Shown here: piece by piece, positions 8,197 to 17,462 of the stretch | How positions within the stretch are numbered: the first letter of the stretch is position 1 | How the letters are laid out: each line of letters starts with the position of its first letter | Source of the DNA: Rubripirellula tenax | Lineage (GTDB): Bacteria > Planctomycetota > Planctomycetia > Pirellulales > Pirellulaceae | DNA: 64,000 nt | NCBI RefSeq assembly: GCF_007860125.1 | Contig: NZ_SJPW01000006.1 | Span: 1,525-65,524 of the forward strand | Direction: 5' to 3' | Translations under genes and position numbers: made by a program | The notes under the pieces: generated by a model | What the model saw: the letters and a program-made list of their open reading frames with translations, nothing else | What the model was told of the DNA's origin: nothing | Databases searched by the model: none

Positions 8197-9453
8197 ATGC
8201 AAATCATTTGTTTCGAAGACGACCGCGTGGATCAATTGCGTCCCGTTGCCGTTGCTCGCCCCGCCTACGCAATCACTTCCGCGTCATTTCGTTTGATCGA
8301 TTGGTTGCGTCGCTTGCCGGGTACGCTGAGCGGTTCGGTACGGCCGTATCTGCGACTGATCCAGTCGCTCGATCACGGCATCAACGACGTCCCCGAATCG
8401 ATCGACGACAAAGACGGCGTGCTTCTGGTCAACGCTCGGATCACACCGACAGTCGATCACGAAAAAGTGTTGTTGCAGTTGTGCAAATTGTCGCATTCGG
8501 GCGTTGTCATCGATGAAGACGGTTCAGTCTTGGCCGCCCGCATGACGGCTGCGGATGTTGCTTCCTTAGTCAAAGATTCCGAATCGCCGACGCCTCAGCC
8601 GTTGGTTCAAAAGTTGCTTTCCAAGGCGACCGGACTTGATCGACTCGAACATCGCCTTGATGCGTTTTGTTGGCCGCATGAAATCGTTGCCAGCCATATG
8701 AAAGAAATGAACACTTCGATGAACCGCCGATTGGAACTCGGTACCTACACCGAAACCGCCGACGGTGTGTTCGTCGGCGAAGGAGTCCAGATCGGCCAGT
8801 ACGCGTCGGTCGATACATCGGCCGGCCCGATCGTGTTCGAAGACAATGTGAAAGTCGGCCCGTTTTGTTATCTGTCGGGGCCGGTCTATGCCGGCGCAAA
8901 TACACGCGTGATCGAGCACTCAGCTCTGAAGGACGGCGTATCGCTTGGTCACACGACGAAAATCGGTGGTGAAGTGGAGGCGTCCGTGATCGAAGCCTAT
9001 ACGAACAAACAACACCACGGATTTTTGGGTCACAGTTACCTCGGCAGTTGGATCAATCTGGGTGCCGGCACGTGCAACAGCGACCTGAAGAATACCTACG
9101 GCAAAATCAACATCACCTACGGTGACCGCAAAGTCGCCACGGGAATGCAATTTTTGGGCTGCTTCATAGGCGACTACTCCAAGACTGCGATCAACACCAG
9201 CATCTTTACCGGCAAGGTGATCGGCGTGTGCAGCATGATGTACGGATTTGTCACATCGAATGTGCCCAGCTATGTCAACTACGCGCGTCTGTTTGGTCAA
9301 ACGTCGCTGCTGCCCGCCGACGTGATGATCAATACCCAAAAGCGAATGTTTGCCCGTCGAAAAGTCGAGCAACGTGAATGTGACAAGCAACTGATCCGTG
9401 ACATGTATGATCTGACGTCCGACGAACGATCAGCCGATCCCGATATTTTGTAA
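8197..9453 (+). CDS. Alternative GlmU-type sugar-nucleotide transferase / acetyltransferase
   Basis: The 418-residue protein matches the two-domain family found in Bacteroidetes, Chlamydiae and Planctomycetes that replaces or parallels GlmU. The N-terminal half begins MQIICFEDDRVDQLRPVA and has the divergent nucleotidyltransferase pattern without the usual LxxGxGTRM. The C-terminal half, from about residue 190, is a left-handed beta-helix of hexapeptide repeats (VGEGVQIGQYASVD, KVGPFCYLSGPVYAG) and contains SYLGSWINLGAGTCNSDLKN, the acetyl-CoA site region. It probably contributes UDP-GlcNAc or a related activated sugar for envelope synthesis; the exact substrate is uncertain. argC follows 74 bases later. 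Confidence 0.8.
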   Translation: MQIICFEDDRVDQLRPVAVARPAYAITSASFRLIDWLRRLPGTLSGSVRPYLRLIQSLDHGINDVPESIDDKDGVLLVNARITPTVDHEKVLLQLCKLSHSGVVIDEDGSVLAARMTAADVASLVKDSESPTPQPLVQKLLSKATGLDRLEHRLDAFCWPHEIVASHMKEMNTSMNRRLELGTYTETADGVFVGEGVQIGQYASVDTSAGPIVFEDNVKVGPFCYLSGPVYAGANTRVIEHSALKDGVSLGHTTKIGGEVEASVIEAYTNKQHHGFLGHSYLGSWINLGAGTCNSDLKNTYGKINITYGDRKVATGMQFLGCFIGDYSKTAINTSIFTGKVIGVCSMMYGFVTSNVPSYVNYARLFGQTSLLPADVMINTQKRMFARRKVEQRECDKQLIRDMYDLTSDERSADPDIL

Positions 9454-9527
9454 CTCTGTATTTCGTAGCCCAGTACCGTCCGTCCTCGTTTCAATTCTCG
9501 TTTCCTTCTTTTCTTTCGATACGACGC

Positions 9528-10541
9528 ATGGCAAAAATTAAAGTGGGTATCGCCGGTGCGACCGGCTACACGGCGTTGGAAGTCGCCCGTTTGTTGATGA
9601 GTCATCCGGGCGCCGAAGTCGTTGCTGCAACCAGTCGTGCGGAAGACGGCAAGTCGTTGGCCGAGATTCATCCGTCGCTGGCCGGACGCTGTGATGTGCC
9701 GATTGAAACCCTGGATCCGAAAACGATCGCGGATAAGTGCGACGTGGTGATGTGCTGTTTGCCGCACGGAGCGTCGGCCGAAACCGTCCATGCCCTAGTC
9801 CAGCACGACGTACGCGTGATCGATTTTAGTGCTGACTTTCGCTTGTCGTCACTCGAAACTTACGAAAAATGGTACGGCGTCAAGCATCCTTGGCCCCAGC
9901 GGATTGGCAACGTCGTCTACGGGATGCCCGAGTTTTTTGCTGACGAGATCGCCAAAGCGGACGTCGTCGCCAATCCTGGTTGCTATCCCACATCGGCGAT
10001 CATGCCTCTGTCGCCACTGGTCCAAGCCGGCTTGATCGAAACCGATGACATCATCATCGATTCCAAAAGTGGTGTCAGCGGCGCGGGACGAAGCGCAAAA
10101 GTGGCAACACTGTACTGTGAAACGAACGAATCAATTTCGGCGTACTCGGTCGGCAATCACCGACACGGTCCCGAGATCGATGATTTGGTTCATCGCATCG
10201 CCGGCAAGTCAATCAAGTCGTTATTCACGCCGCACTTGACGCCAATGGACCGAGGTATCTTGTCGACGATCTATGTGCGTCATCGAGGGCATACGGCGGC
10301 GGAAATGATTCAGTGCTGGCGAGATCAGTACGCAAATAGCGTCTTCGTTAACGCGGTGGATCACTTGCCCGCAACCAAGCACGTTGCCGGAACGAACTAT
10401 GTTCAGATGACGGCCCGCGACTGCGGTGAACGCACCGTCCTGGTGTGCGCGATCGATAACTTGGCCAAGGGCGCCAGCGGCGCCGCGATTCAAAACATGA
10501 ACGTGATGTTCGGCCTGCCCGAGGCGACGGGGCTAGCCTGA
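9528..10541 (+). CDS. argC: N-acetyl-gamma-glutamyl-phosphate reductase
   Basis: ArgC reduces N-acetyl-glutamyl phosphate to the semialdehyde with NADPH, the third step of arginine synthesis in the cytoplasm. The 337-residue protein has the N-terminal NADP fold VGIAGATGYTALEVARLL, the catalytic cysteine in VANPGCYPTSAI near residue 148, the SGVSGAGRSAK segment, and a catalytic His region, FTPHLTPMDRGI. The length is typical. No other arg gene is in the window. The sirtuin gene begins two bases after its stop, so the two are translationally close. Confidence 0.95.
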   Translation: MAKIKVGIAGATGYTALEVARLLMSHPGAEVVAATSRAEDGKSLAEIHPSLAGRCDVPIETLDPKTIADKCDVVMCCLPHGASAETVHALVQHDVRVIDFSADFRLSSLETYEKWYGVKHPWPQRIGNVVYGMPEFFADEIAKADVVANPGCYPTSAIMPLSPLVQAGLIETDDIIIDSKSGVSGAGRSAKVATLYCETNESISAYSVGNHRHGPEIDDLVHRIAGKSIKSLFTPHLTPMDRGILSTIYVRHRGHTAAEMIQCWRDQYANSVFVNAVDHLPATKHVAGTNYVQMTARDCGERTVLVCAIDNLAKGASGAAIQNMNVMFGLPEATGLA

Positions 10542-10543
10542 TC

Positions 10544-11263
10544 ATGAACGTGCTTGTGCTGACCGGTGCCGGTATATCGGCCGAGTCGGGCATTCCGACG
10601 TTTCGCGGTGCGGACGGCTTGTGGGAAGGCCACTCGATTACCGATGTTGCGACGCCCGAAGGATTCGAACGCGATCCGAAATTGGTTCATCGGTTTTACA
10701 ACCTGCGTCGGCGGCGACTATTGGAACCCGATATTCAGCCCAATGACGCTCACGTCGCGCTTGCGGATTTCGAAGCCGAGCATCGTCGAGCCGGTCGCGG
10801 AGACTTTTTGATTGTGACCCAGAACATCGACGACCTTCATGTTCGCGCGGGTAGTCAAAACGTGTTGCCGATGCACGGCGAACTGCTGAAGGCCCGGTGC
10901 ATGCTGACGGACGAGGTGTTCGATTGGACAACGGATCTTGGCGTCGACACACCTTATCCAACAGACCCCGGCAACGACCGCATTCGTGGTTGTCTGCGAC
11001 CGCATGTGGTTTGGTTTGGCGAAATGCCGATCGGATTGGATGCGATCGCGACGGCCGCCTCCCGAGCAGACGTGTTCTTAGCGATCGGAACGTCCGGTTT
11101 GGTTTACCCCGCGAGTGGAATTGTGGGACAAACCGATACGCTGTGTCGGCGGATCGAAATCAACTTAGATGACACACCTGCATCCCCTGCATTTGATGAA
11201 ACGATACGCGGTAAGGCGACCCAGTGTGTGCCGGAAGTGTTGAGTCGGTTGCTGCGGGAATAG
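10544..11263 (+). CDS. cobB: NAD-dependent protein deacylase (Sir2 family, CobB-like)
   Basis: Sirtuins remove acyl groups from lysines using NAD. Visible motifs are VLTGAGISAESGIPTFRG (NAD binding), VTQNIDDLH, the catalytic His in MHGELLKARC, RPHVVWFGEMP and AIGTSGLVYPASG. The length of 239 is typical of class III bacterial enzymes. The zinc-binding part is reduced: after ARC only one further Cys occurs (RGCLRPH), where E. coli CobB has a CHCC cluster, so zinc binding may be weak or lost. It starts two bases after argC and is likely co-transcribed with it. Confidence 0.9.
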   Translation: MNVLVLTGAGISAESGIPTFRGADGLWEGHSITDVATPEGFERDPKLVHRFYNLRRRRLLEPDIQPNDAHVALADFEAEHRRAGRGDFLIVTQNIDDLHVRAGSQNVLPMHGELLKARCMLTDEVFDWTTDLGVDTPYPTDPGNDRIRGCLRPHVVWFGEMPIGLDAIATAASRADVFLAIGTSGLVYPASGIVGQTDTLCRRIEINLDDTPASPAFDETIRGKATQCVPEVLSRLLRE

Positions 11264-11344
11264 AGTGCGGATTCAATTTGTTGATCGAAATTCGCCTACA
11301 ATGTGACCAGCCGAACTGAACCCTTTCCGCGAGTTGACGCACGC

Positions 11345-12367
11345 ATGGATTTGACACCCCAACCCGACACGGTCGTTCGCCCGCCGCTGCGGCGCCGATG
11401 GTGGACGCCGTTGGCCGTCGCGGGGACGTCGTGGATGGTCTTCATGATTGTCAGTTTTGTGATGGCGGTCTTGGGCGTTTGGGTTGTGTTCGGCGAACTG
11501 ACTTTGGAAATGTTCCGCTCGGTCGAGACGATCACCGAAGTCTCGCGATCGCGGCTGGGTTTCTTTATTGTCGTGGTGTTGCCCCAATTGGCGCTGGTGG
11601 TGCCGTCGATCGCGGCTGCGTTGCTCTCGCCGGTGGAAACACGTCGACGTCTCGGCTTGGTGGTCGGACATTGGCCCGTGTGGGCCTGGATCGCTTCGGC
11701 TTTGGCAACGCCGCTGGTCGGGTTGGTGTCCAGCGTCGTCGTCGGAAGCTTCATGGAAGAGAGCGAAGGCTTGAAAGAGATGTCACAGATCTTTCGCGAC
11801 CACGGCGAAAGCGGTTTTCTTATTCCCCTGGCCTTGATGATTGGCGTGACACCCGCGTTTTGCGAAGAGCTGTTGTTTCGCGGCTATATCCAAACGCGTT
11901 TGGTGAATTCCTTCCATCCCGTGATTGGCATCTTTGTCGCATCGTTCTTGTTTGCGGCGTTCCACATGGATCCGGTTCACGTGGTCGCGGTGTTCCCCAT
12001 GGGACTTTTCCTTGGGTTTGTTTCCTGGCGAAGTGGATCGCTGTTCCCGGCAATGCTGGGACACTTCGTCAATAATTTTATCAGCGTGGTGCTGGTGGTC
12101 TTTGCGCCCGAAGACGAAACCGATGTTTTGGCGGCTCCAGCGATTGCGATCACCCTTTCGATCCTGGCGGTCGGTATCCTATCGGTATCGGCGACGGCAG
12201 TGGCGGCGTCGATGTATGGGCCGCCTTTGGCCGAACCCGACTCGGATGCGGTACCAACCGACGAATCGGGTTTGCCACAACCCGATGATTTCGTGATGGC
12301 CAGATTGGTCAACCCTGATTCCGTCAGTGACTCGCCGTACGTGCCTCCGTTTCCAACGAGCGACTGA
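11345..12367 (+). CDS. CPBP family intramembrane glutamic protease
   Basis: The 340-residue membrane protein has about seven to eight hydrophobic segments. It carries the three CPBP/Abi motifs: FCEELLFRGYIQTRL (EExxxR) near residue 178, FAAFHMDP (FxxxH), and HFVNNFISVV (HxxxN). Family members include eukaryotic Rce1 and bacterial intramembrane proteases. The proline/aspartate-rich tail is cytoplasmic or disordered. ATG 11345 is preferred to a GTG 14 codons upstream. The next gene begins three bases after its stop, suggesting an operon with the VWA protein. Confidence 0.85.
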   Translation: MDLTPQPDTVVRPPLRRRWWTPLAVAGTSWMVFMIVSFVMAVLGVWVVFGELTLEMFRSVETITEVSRSRLGFFIVVVLPQLALVVPSIAAALLSPVETRRRLGLVVGHWPVWAWIASALATPLVGLVSSVVVGSFMEESEGLKEMSQIFRDHGESGFLIPLALMIGVTPAFCEELLFRGYIQTRLVNSFHPVIGIFVASFLFAAFHMDPVHVVAVFPMGLFLGFVSWRSGSLFPAMLGHFVNNFISVVLVVFAPEDETDVLAAPAIAITLSILAVGILSVSATAVAASMYGPPLAEPDSDAVPTDESGLPQPDDFVMARLVNPDSVSDSPYVPPFPTSD

Positions 12368-12369
12368 AC

Positions 12370-15300
12370 ATGTTTTCCATGCGACTGGGTTTCGACCACC
12401 CCGGCTATCTCTGGTTGCTGCTAGCTTTGCCCTTGTTGTGGTGGATCGGTTTCTCGTCGCTAGCGGCGCTGGGAACGTTCCGCCGCACGGTGGCTTTGCT
12501 ATTCCGCACCGTGGTTTGGGCGGCGATCGTTTTCGCCATCGCTGGCGTGCAAATGGTCTGGGTCAGCGACCGCGTGACGGTGATGTATCTGTTGGATCAA
12601 TCGGAAAGCATCCCGGCGGCCAAGCGACAGGTGATGTTGGACTATGTGATTCGAAACGTGCGTCGGCATCGCAACGAAGAACGCAAAGATCGTGCAGGGA
12701 TCGTCGTGTTCGGTCGCGATGCGTCGATCGAGATTCCGCCGTTCGACGATTACATCCCGCAACTGCGGCGACTGGAGAGCCTTGGTGGTCGAACCGATGC
12801 GACGAACTTGGAATCGGCGATCAACCTAGCCAAGGCATCGATGCCTGAAGATACCTCGCGACGCTTGGTGATCGTGACCGACGGAAACGAAAACGTTGGG
12901 CAGGCACGGTTGTTAGCGGCGAGGGTGGCCGATTCGGGAATCGGGATTGACGTCGTCCCCGTGATGTTGGAATCGGCAAGCGAGGTATTGGTCGAAAAAA
13001 TCGATTTGCCCAACAACATTCGCAAAGGGCAACCGTTCGAGGCCCGAGTCGTCTTGAACAACTACTCCGAAACCACTGGCGGTGAATCGGTTCGCGGCAA
13101 GCTCCGCGTCAAACAGAGTGTCGGCGGTGAAGAAACGCTCCTGCTGGAGGAATCGATCACACTGGATTCGGGCAAGAACGTCTTTCCGCTGCGTCACCAA
13201 ATCGAACAGCCGGCCGCCTACATCTATGAAGCGGAATTCGTGCCGGCGACAGATGAAGACGACGGACTGCGGCAAAATAACAACGCAACCGCCTACACGT
13301 ACGTCCGCGGCAAGGGACGCGTGTTGTTGATTCAAGATCGGGCTCGGATGGGCGACTTTGATTTGATGATCCAATCGCTTCGCGATGCCAATATCGAAGT
13401 CGTCGCCCAAGCCAGCGACGAATTGTTTGGGTCGCTTGCGGAACTGCAAGCGTACGATGCGGTGATCTTGGCAGGTGTCCCGCGGGTCTCGGGCGAAACG
13501 ACCGATCAAATTTCATCCTTCACAGACGAACAGATCGAAATGTTGGTCAGCAACACACAACAGCTCGGTGCGGGGCTGTTGATGATCGGTGGCCCCGAGG
13601 CCTTCGGGGCCGGTGGATGGGTGGGGACAAAGCTAGAAGAAGCGATGCCCGTCGACTTCAAAATTCGCAATACGAAAATCCAAGCCGTCGGCGCGCTCGC
13701 CCTGATCATGCACGCCAGCGAAATGGCCGAAGGCAACCACTGGCAGAAGGTGATCGCCAAAGCCGCCATCGAACAACTCGGTCCATCCGATTACGCCGGT
13801 GTTTTGCACTGGACGATGCGTGGCGATAGCTGGATGTGGGGAGGAAAAAACGGGTTACTCGAAGTCGGTTCAAATCGCAAAGCGATGCTTGCTGCACTGG
13901 GGCGAATGACGCCCGGTGACATGCCGCAATTCGACCCTGCGATGCGGATGGCGGTTGCCGGACTGGCGCGAACTCCCGCATCGGTCAAACACTGCATCAT
14001 CATTTCTGACGGAGACCCAACGGACCCATCACCGGCAACGATCAAATCGTTTAAGGACAACAACATCACGATCAGTACGGTGGCCGTTGCTTCCCACGGA
14101 TTGACCGAGAGCCAACGGTTGCAACAAATCGCGCAGGCGACGGGCGGAAAATATTATGCCGTCGCGAACGGACGCGCCTTGCCGCGGATCTTTCAACGGG
14201 AGGCAAGACGCGTTTCCCGTCCGTTGGTGTACGAACCGCCCGGCGGCGCCCTGCCCGAAGTGATTTTTCCGCACCCGATGTTGGATGGCATTGATCGGGT
14301 GCTGCCCAACGTATCCGGTTTCGTTTTGACGCAAACCAAGGACAGCCCGCTTGCCCAGGTGTTGATCCAATCGCCCAAGCCCGATTCGCCAGAGAACGCG
14401 ACGATCCTTGCGGTATGGACCTATGGGCTGGGGCGTACTGCCGTTTTAACAACGGATTCGGGAACGAAATGGGCGTCGGATTGGACCGGATGGGGTGAGT
14501 ACGACAAGTTCTATTCTCAATTGGTGCGTTGGCTGATGAGACCGACCGGCGATACCGGCAAATTCACGATCGCGACCCAAGTCCGTGACGGGCGGGTCCA
14601 AGTTGTCGTCAACGCGTTGACGGGCGAAGATGACTTTTTGAACTTTTTGGACATGAATGCAACGGCATTGGGGCCGGACTTGAAACCGATCGCTCTGCGG
14701 ATGCGTCAATCGGCACCGGGACGTTACGTTGGTGAATTTCCAGCGGATGGATCGGGCAGCTATTTCGTCAACGTCATCCCGGGCCCCGGTGCCGCACCGT
14801 TGACGACGGGCGTGACCGTCCCCTACAGCGAAGAGTACCGCGTTCGTGAAACCAACCAAGCCTTGATCGCGTCGCTGGCTGCGACGGCGCCACGTGGTGG
14901 TGAAGCCGGCCAAGTTACAGCGCCGTTGACGACTCAGCCGTCCGAGGAACTGATCGACAACGATTCGTTTCGAGGCGGGCTGGCGCTCGCACGCAGCATC
15001 CGCGACGCTTGGCCTTGGTTCGTGTTGGCGGGCTGTTGCTTGTTTTTGGGCGATGTGTTCGTCCGACGCGTTTCCATCAACTTGGACTGGATCGGCAAGG
15101 CGATCACGAAGATCAGCGGGAATGATGACTCGAAAACTTCGGTCGTTACGGCGCGGTTGGATACTTTGAAGAAGAACAAAGAATCGCTTGATGAATCGCT
15201 TCAAAAGCGTCGTGCCAGCGTTCGTTTCGAGACAACATCCGACGACGGGGTTGGCCAAGACATCGACCTGGACAAACCGTCGGCAACGCCGTCTAGCAAG

Positions 15301-15393
15301 TTGGCCGAACCGAAACCGATCGATTCACCCAACGCCCAAAGCTATACCGAACGTCTTCTCGAGGCGAAACGGAAGGCGAACAAGAAGGATTAG
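12370..15393 (+). CDS. Large membrane protein with von Willebrand A and glutamine-amidotransferase-like domains
   Basis: The 1007-residue protein starts with two membrane helices (LWLLLALPLLWWIGF and TVVWAAIVFAIAGVQMVWV). A VWA domain with the MIDAS motif DQSES and later VTDGNEN follows. A middle region, RVLLIQDRARMGDFDLMI ... LLMIGGPEAFGAGGW, matches the glutamine-amidotransferase-like fold found in such proteins. A second VWA-like segment, HCIIISDGDPTDPSP, comes next. A third hydrophobic helix near residue 870 (WPWFVLAGCCLFLGDVFVR) precedes a charged cytoplasmic tail of about 120 residues. Related proteins accompany MoxR/BatA systems, but no MoxR ATPase is beside it here. Confidence 0.85.
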   Translation: MFSMRLGFDHPGYLWLLLALPLLWWIGFSSLAALGTFRRTVALLFRTVVWAAIVFAIAGVQMVWVSDRVTVMYLLDQSESIPAAKRQVMLDYVIRNVRRHRNEERKDRAGIVVFGRDASIEIPPFDDYIPQLRRLESLGGRTDATNLESAINLAKASMPEDTSRRLVIVTDGNENVGQARLLAARVADSGIGIDVVPVMLESASEVLVEKIDLPNNIRKGQPFEARVVLNNYSETTGGESVRGKLRVKQSVGGEETLLLEESITLDSGKNVFPLRHQIEQPAAYIYEAEFVPATDEDDGLRQNNNATAYTYVRGKGRVLLIQDRARMGDFDLMIQSLRDANIEVVAQASDELFGSLAELQAYDAVILAGVPRVSGETTDQISSFTDEQIEMLVSNTQQLGAGLLMIGGPEAFGAGGWVGTKLEEAMPVDFKIRNTKIQAVGALALIMHASEMAEGNHWQKVIAKAAIEQLGPSDYAGVLHWTMRGDSWMWGGKNGLLEVGSNRKAMLAALGRMTPGDMPQFDPAMRMAVAGLARTPASVKHCIIISDGDPTDPSPATIKSFKDNNITISTVAVASHGLTESQRLQQIAQATGGKYYAVANGRALPRIFQREARRVSRPLVYEPPGGALPEVIFPHPMLDGIDRVLPNVSGFVLTQTKDSPLAQVLIQSPKPDSPENATILAVWTYGLGRTAVLTTDSGTKWASDWTGWGEYDKFYSQLVRWLMRPTGDTGKFTIATQVRDGRVQVVVNALTGEDDFLNFLDMNATALGPDLKPIALRMRQSAPGRYVGEFPADGSGSYFVNVIPGPGAAPLTTGVTVPYSEEYRVRETNQALIASLAATAPRGGEAGQVTAPLTTQPSEELIDNDSFRGGLALARSIRDAWPWFVLAGCCLFLGDVFVRRVSINLDWIGKAITKISGNDDSKTSVVTARLDTLKKNKESLDESLQKRRASVRFETTSDDGVGQDIDLDKPSATPSSKLAEPKPIDSPNAQSYTERLLEAKRKANKKD

Positions 15394-15756
15394 CGAGTCC
15401 AATCCTGATGACCGTCAAGGTCGCCTTGAACGACACGTTTCATCCTGCTGTCCTTCAAACGGTCAATGCAAACGGACGCTAACCGCTACATTTTCACACC
15501 ATCGCGCTCGGTTTGATGGTCGGGCGACGGGTTGAAGCGATTCTGCCGCTTGTTTGTCTTTGGTAAAGCCGACGGCTTGGTGGGGTCGTGATCGCCCGGT
15601 TATCGAGTCCCCTCAATAGACGCCGTATCTTAATAATTCGGGTTCTGCCGACGCGTCGATGCTACGGGTGAGGCCCGGCAGGATGCCGCCTCACGGACCT
15701 TTTGATTTCGCCATCCCGATCGGGACGCAGCACACAAAAACCACGGACGGTTTCCC
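15394..15756 (+). other. 363-base intergenic leader of the porin gene
   Basis: No protein-like reading frame is seen. A nested hairpin at 15667-15693 (GTGAGGC/GCCTCAC around GGC/GCC, loop AGGAT) is followed by GGACCTTTT and lies about 64 bases before the TTG start. It could act as an attenuator or transcript stabiliser. No recognised riboswitch consensus was found. Confidence 0.4.
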
Positions 15757-17391
15757 TTGTTCACTTCATCCCGCTTGAGGGCGCGTCGCGCGTTCTTGGC
15801 GACGCTAGGCGTTGCCGCCGCTTTCCCGACCTTCGGTGTACCGACTGCTCTCGCCGACGACAACGCCTTGTCGCGGGCGCTGATGATGCCCGATTTCGCG
15901 GTTACGGCGCCCGTTGAACGCGTCTCGTACACGTCCGCCTATATGCTGCAAGACGCAGACACCGAAGGCACGTTGCCAGCGCCCATCGCGGATGTAGAAA
16001 AAGCGAATGACGCGAAGGAAGCCGATGATGAAGGCGACGAAGCCCCAGCAACGGTCCCTTTGAAGGATTACGAAAAGCTGCTTGAACGCGTCGACGAGAT
16101 CGAAGATTCTTGGGATACGTACCAAGACAAGATCAAGGACGAAGCCGACGAGAAGAAGAAAAAGTCCAGCTACAAGCTCGGCGGTCGAGTCCACTTGGAC
16201 AACTGGAACTTCATCGATTCCGACGCGGGCATCAACGAACTCGAAACCGGCGACCCGACCGACGATCCAGAAAACCGCTGGGACTTCCGGCGGATCCGCT
16301 TGGAACTTGCCGGCGACGTTCCCAACAATATGCTGTTCCGGATCCAGATCGACTTCAACAATCCCGCGCAAGCGGAAATGAAGGACGTTTACCTTGGGTT
16401 CAACAACCTGCCGAACAACCAAACGCTGTTGATCGGGAACCAGAAACGACCAATCGGCTTGGACCACCTCAACAGCAGCCGACACAACGTGTTTGCCGAA
16501 CGGCCTCTAGCGGTGGAGACCTTCAACGAAGACGCTCGTCGATTGGGCGCCTGCATGTATGGCTACTCGGCCGATGAAATGTTCCATTGGCGATACGGAG
16601 CGTTCTTGCTGGAGAACTTAAACACCGACGGTCGCTATCGTGGCGACTTCAACGAAGCCGGCGTCTACGGTCGCTTGTCCTCGAGCCCTTGGTATGACAA
16701 GACCAGTGGTGGCCGCGGCTATTTGCACCTTGCGATGTCCGGTTCGGTTAACCAAACCGACGGCAACGGCACGTTGGACGCGGACGACAACGCCAACGAA
16801 GCTCGATTCCGCACTCGTCCGTTGGCTCGCAGCGATTCGCGTTGGTACAACACCAATCGGATCCTGGGTGCCAACAACTACGAGCAGCTCGGTTTGGAAT
16901 CGATTCTAAACATCGGCGCATTGCAAATCACTGGCGAATACTTCAACAACTGGGTTCAACGTGATCCGTTGGGTGGTTTCAGCGGCGAAGACCTGCACTT
17001 CCACGGTGGTTACATCTACGCCTCGTATTTCCTAACCGGCGAACACATCCCCTACGATCGTGTCACGGGAACGATCGACCGTGTGAAACCGTTCGAGAAC
17101 TTCTTCTTGGTTGACCGTTGCACCGGTGGCACAGGAAGCGGTTGGGGTGCGTTGGCGATGGCACTTCGTTACGACTATATCGACCTCAGCGATTCGGACA
17201 TTCGCGGCGGACAGGGACACGCTTGGACCGCAGGGTTGAACTGGTACTGGACCGCTTATTCGAAGTTGCAAACCAACTTGGTTTGGGGTGAAGTCAACAA
17301 CGGTGGCCAAGGTCTCTCGTCCACACCGCTCGCCACCGGCGTCGATGGTGACTACACGATTCTTGGCATGCGTTACATGATCGATTTCTAG
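15757..17391 (+). CDS. Phosphate-selective-type outer-membrane porin, TTG start
   Basis: The 544-residue protein has a signal peptide (basic RARR, then AFLATLGVAAAFPTFGV, cleaved after TALA). A short coiled coil (DYEKLLERVDEIEDSW) and a Lys-rich segment come next, then a beta-barrel of the OprO/OprP type: YKLGGRVHLDNWNF, RRIRLELAGDVPNNMLFRIQ, YLGFNNLPNNQTLLIGNQKR. It ends in the aromatic MRYMIDF expected of outer-membrane barrels. The signal peptide is encoded only if translation starts at TTG 15757, since the next in-frame ATG lies beyond it. The coiled coil before the barrel resembles porins that bind the cell wall through the N-terminus. The substrate is uncertain. Confidence 0.85.
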   Translation: MFTSSRLRARRAFLATLGVAAAFPTFGVPTALADDNALSRALMMPDFAVTAPVERVSYTSAYMLQDADTEGTLPAPIADVEKANDAKEADDEGDEAPATVPLKDYEKLLERVDEIEDSWDTYQDKIKDEADEKKKKSSYKLGGRVHLDNWNFIDSDAGINELETGDPTDDPENRWDFRRIRLELAGDVPNNMLFRIQIDFNNPAQAEMKDVYLGFNNLPNNQTLLIGNQKRPIGLDHLNSSRHNVFAERPLAVETFNEDARRLGACMYGYSADEMFHWRYGAFLLENLNTDGRYRGDFNEAGVYGRLSSSPWYDKTSGGRGYLHLAMSGSVNQTDGNGTLDADDNANEARFRTRPLARSDSRWYNTNRILGANNYEQLGLESILNIGALQITGEYFNNWVQRDPLGGFSGEDLHFHGGYIYASYFLTGEHIPYDRVTGTIDRVKPFENFFLVDRCTGGTGSGWGALAMALRYDYIDLSDSDIRGGQGHAWTAGLNWYWTAYSKLQTNLVWGEVNNGGQGLSSTPLATGVDGDYTILGMRYMIDF

Positions 17392-17462
17392 GGATCCGCA
17401 GTTCCCAGTCCTCGATCGCAACAAGTTCTCACAAATTCAAATCGTAAGTCAGGAAGATATCG

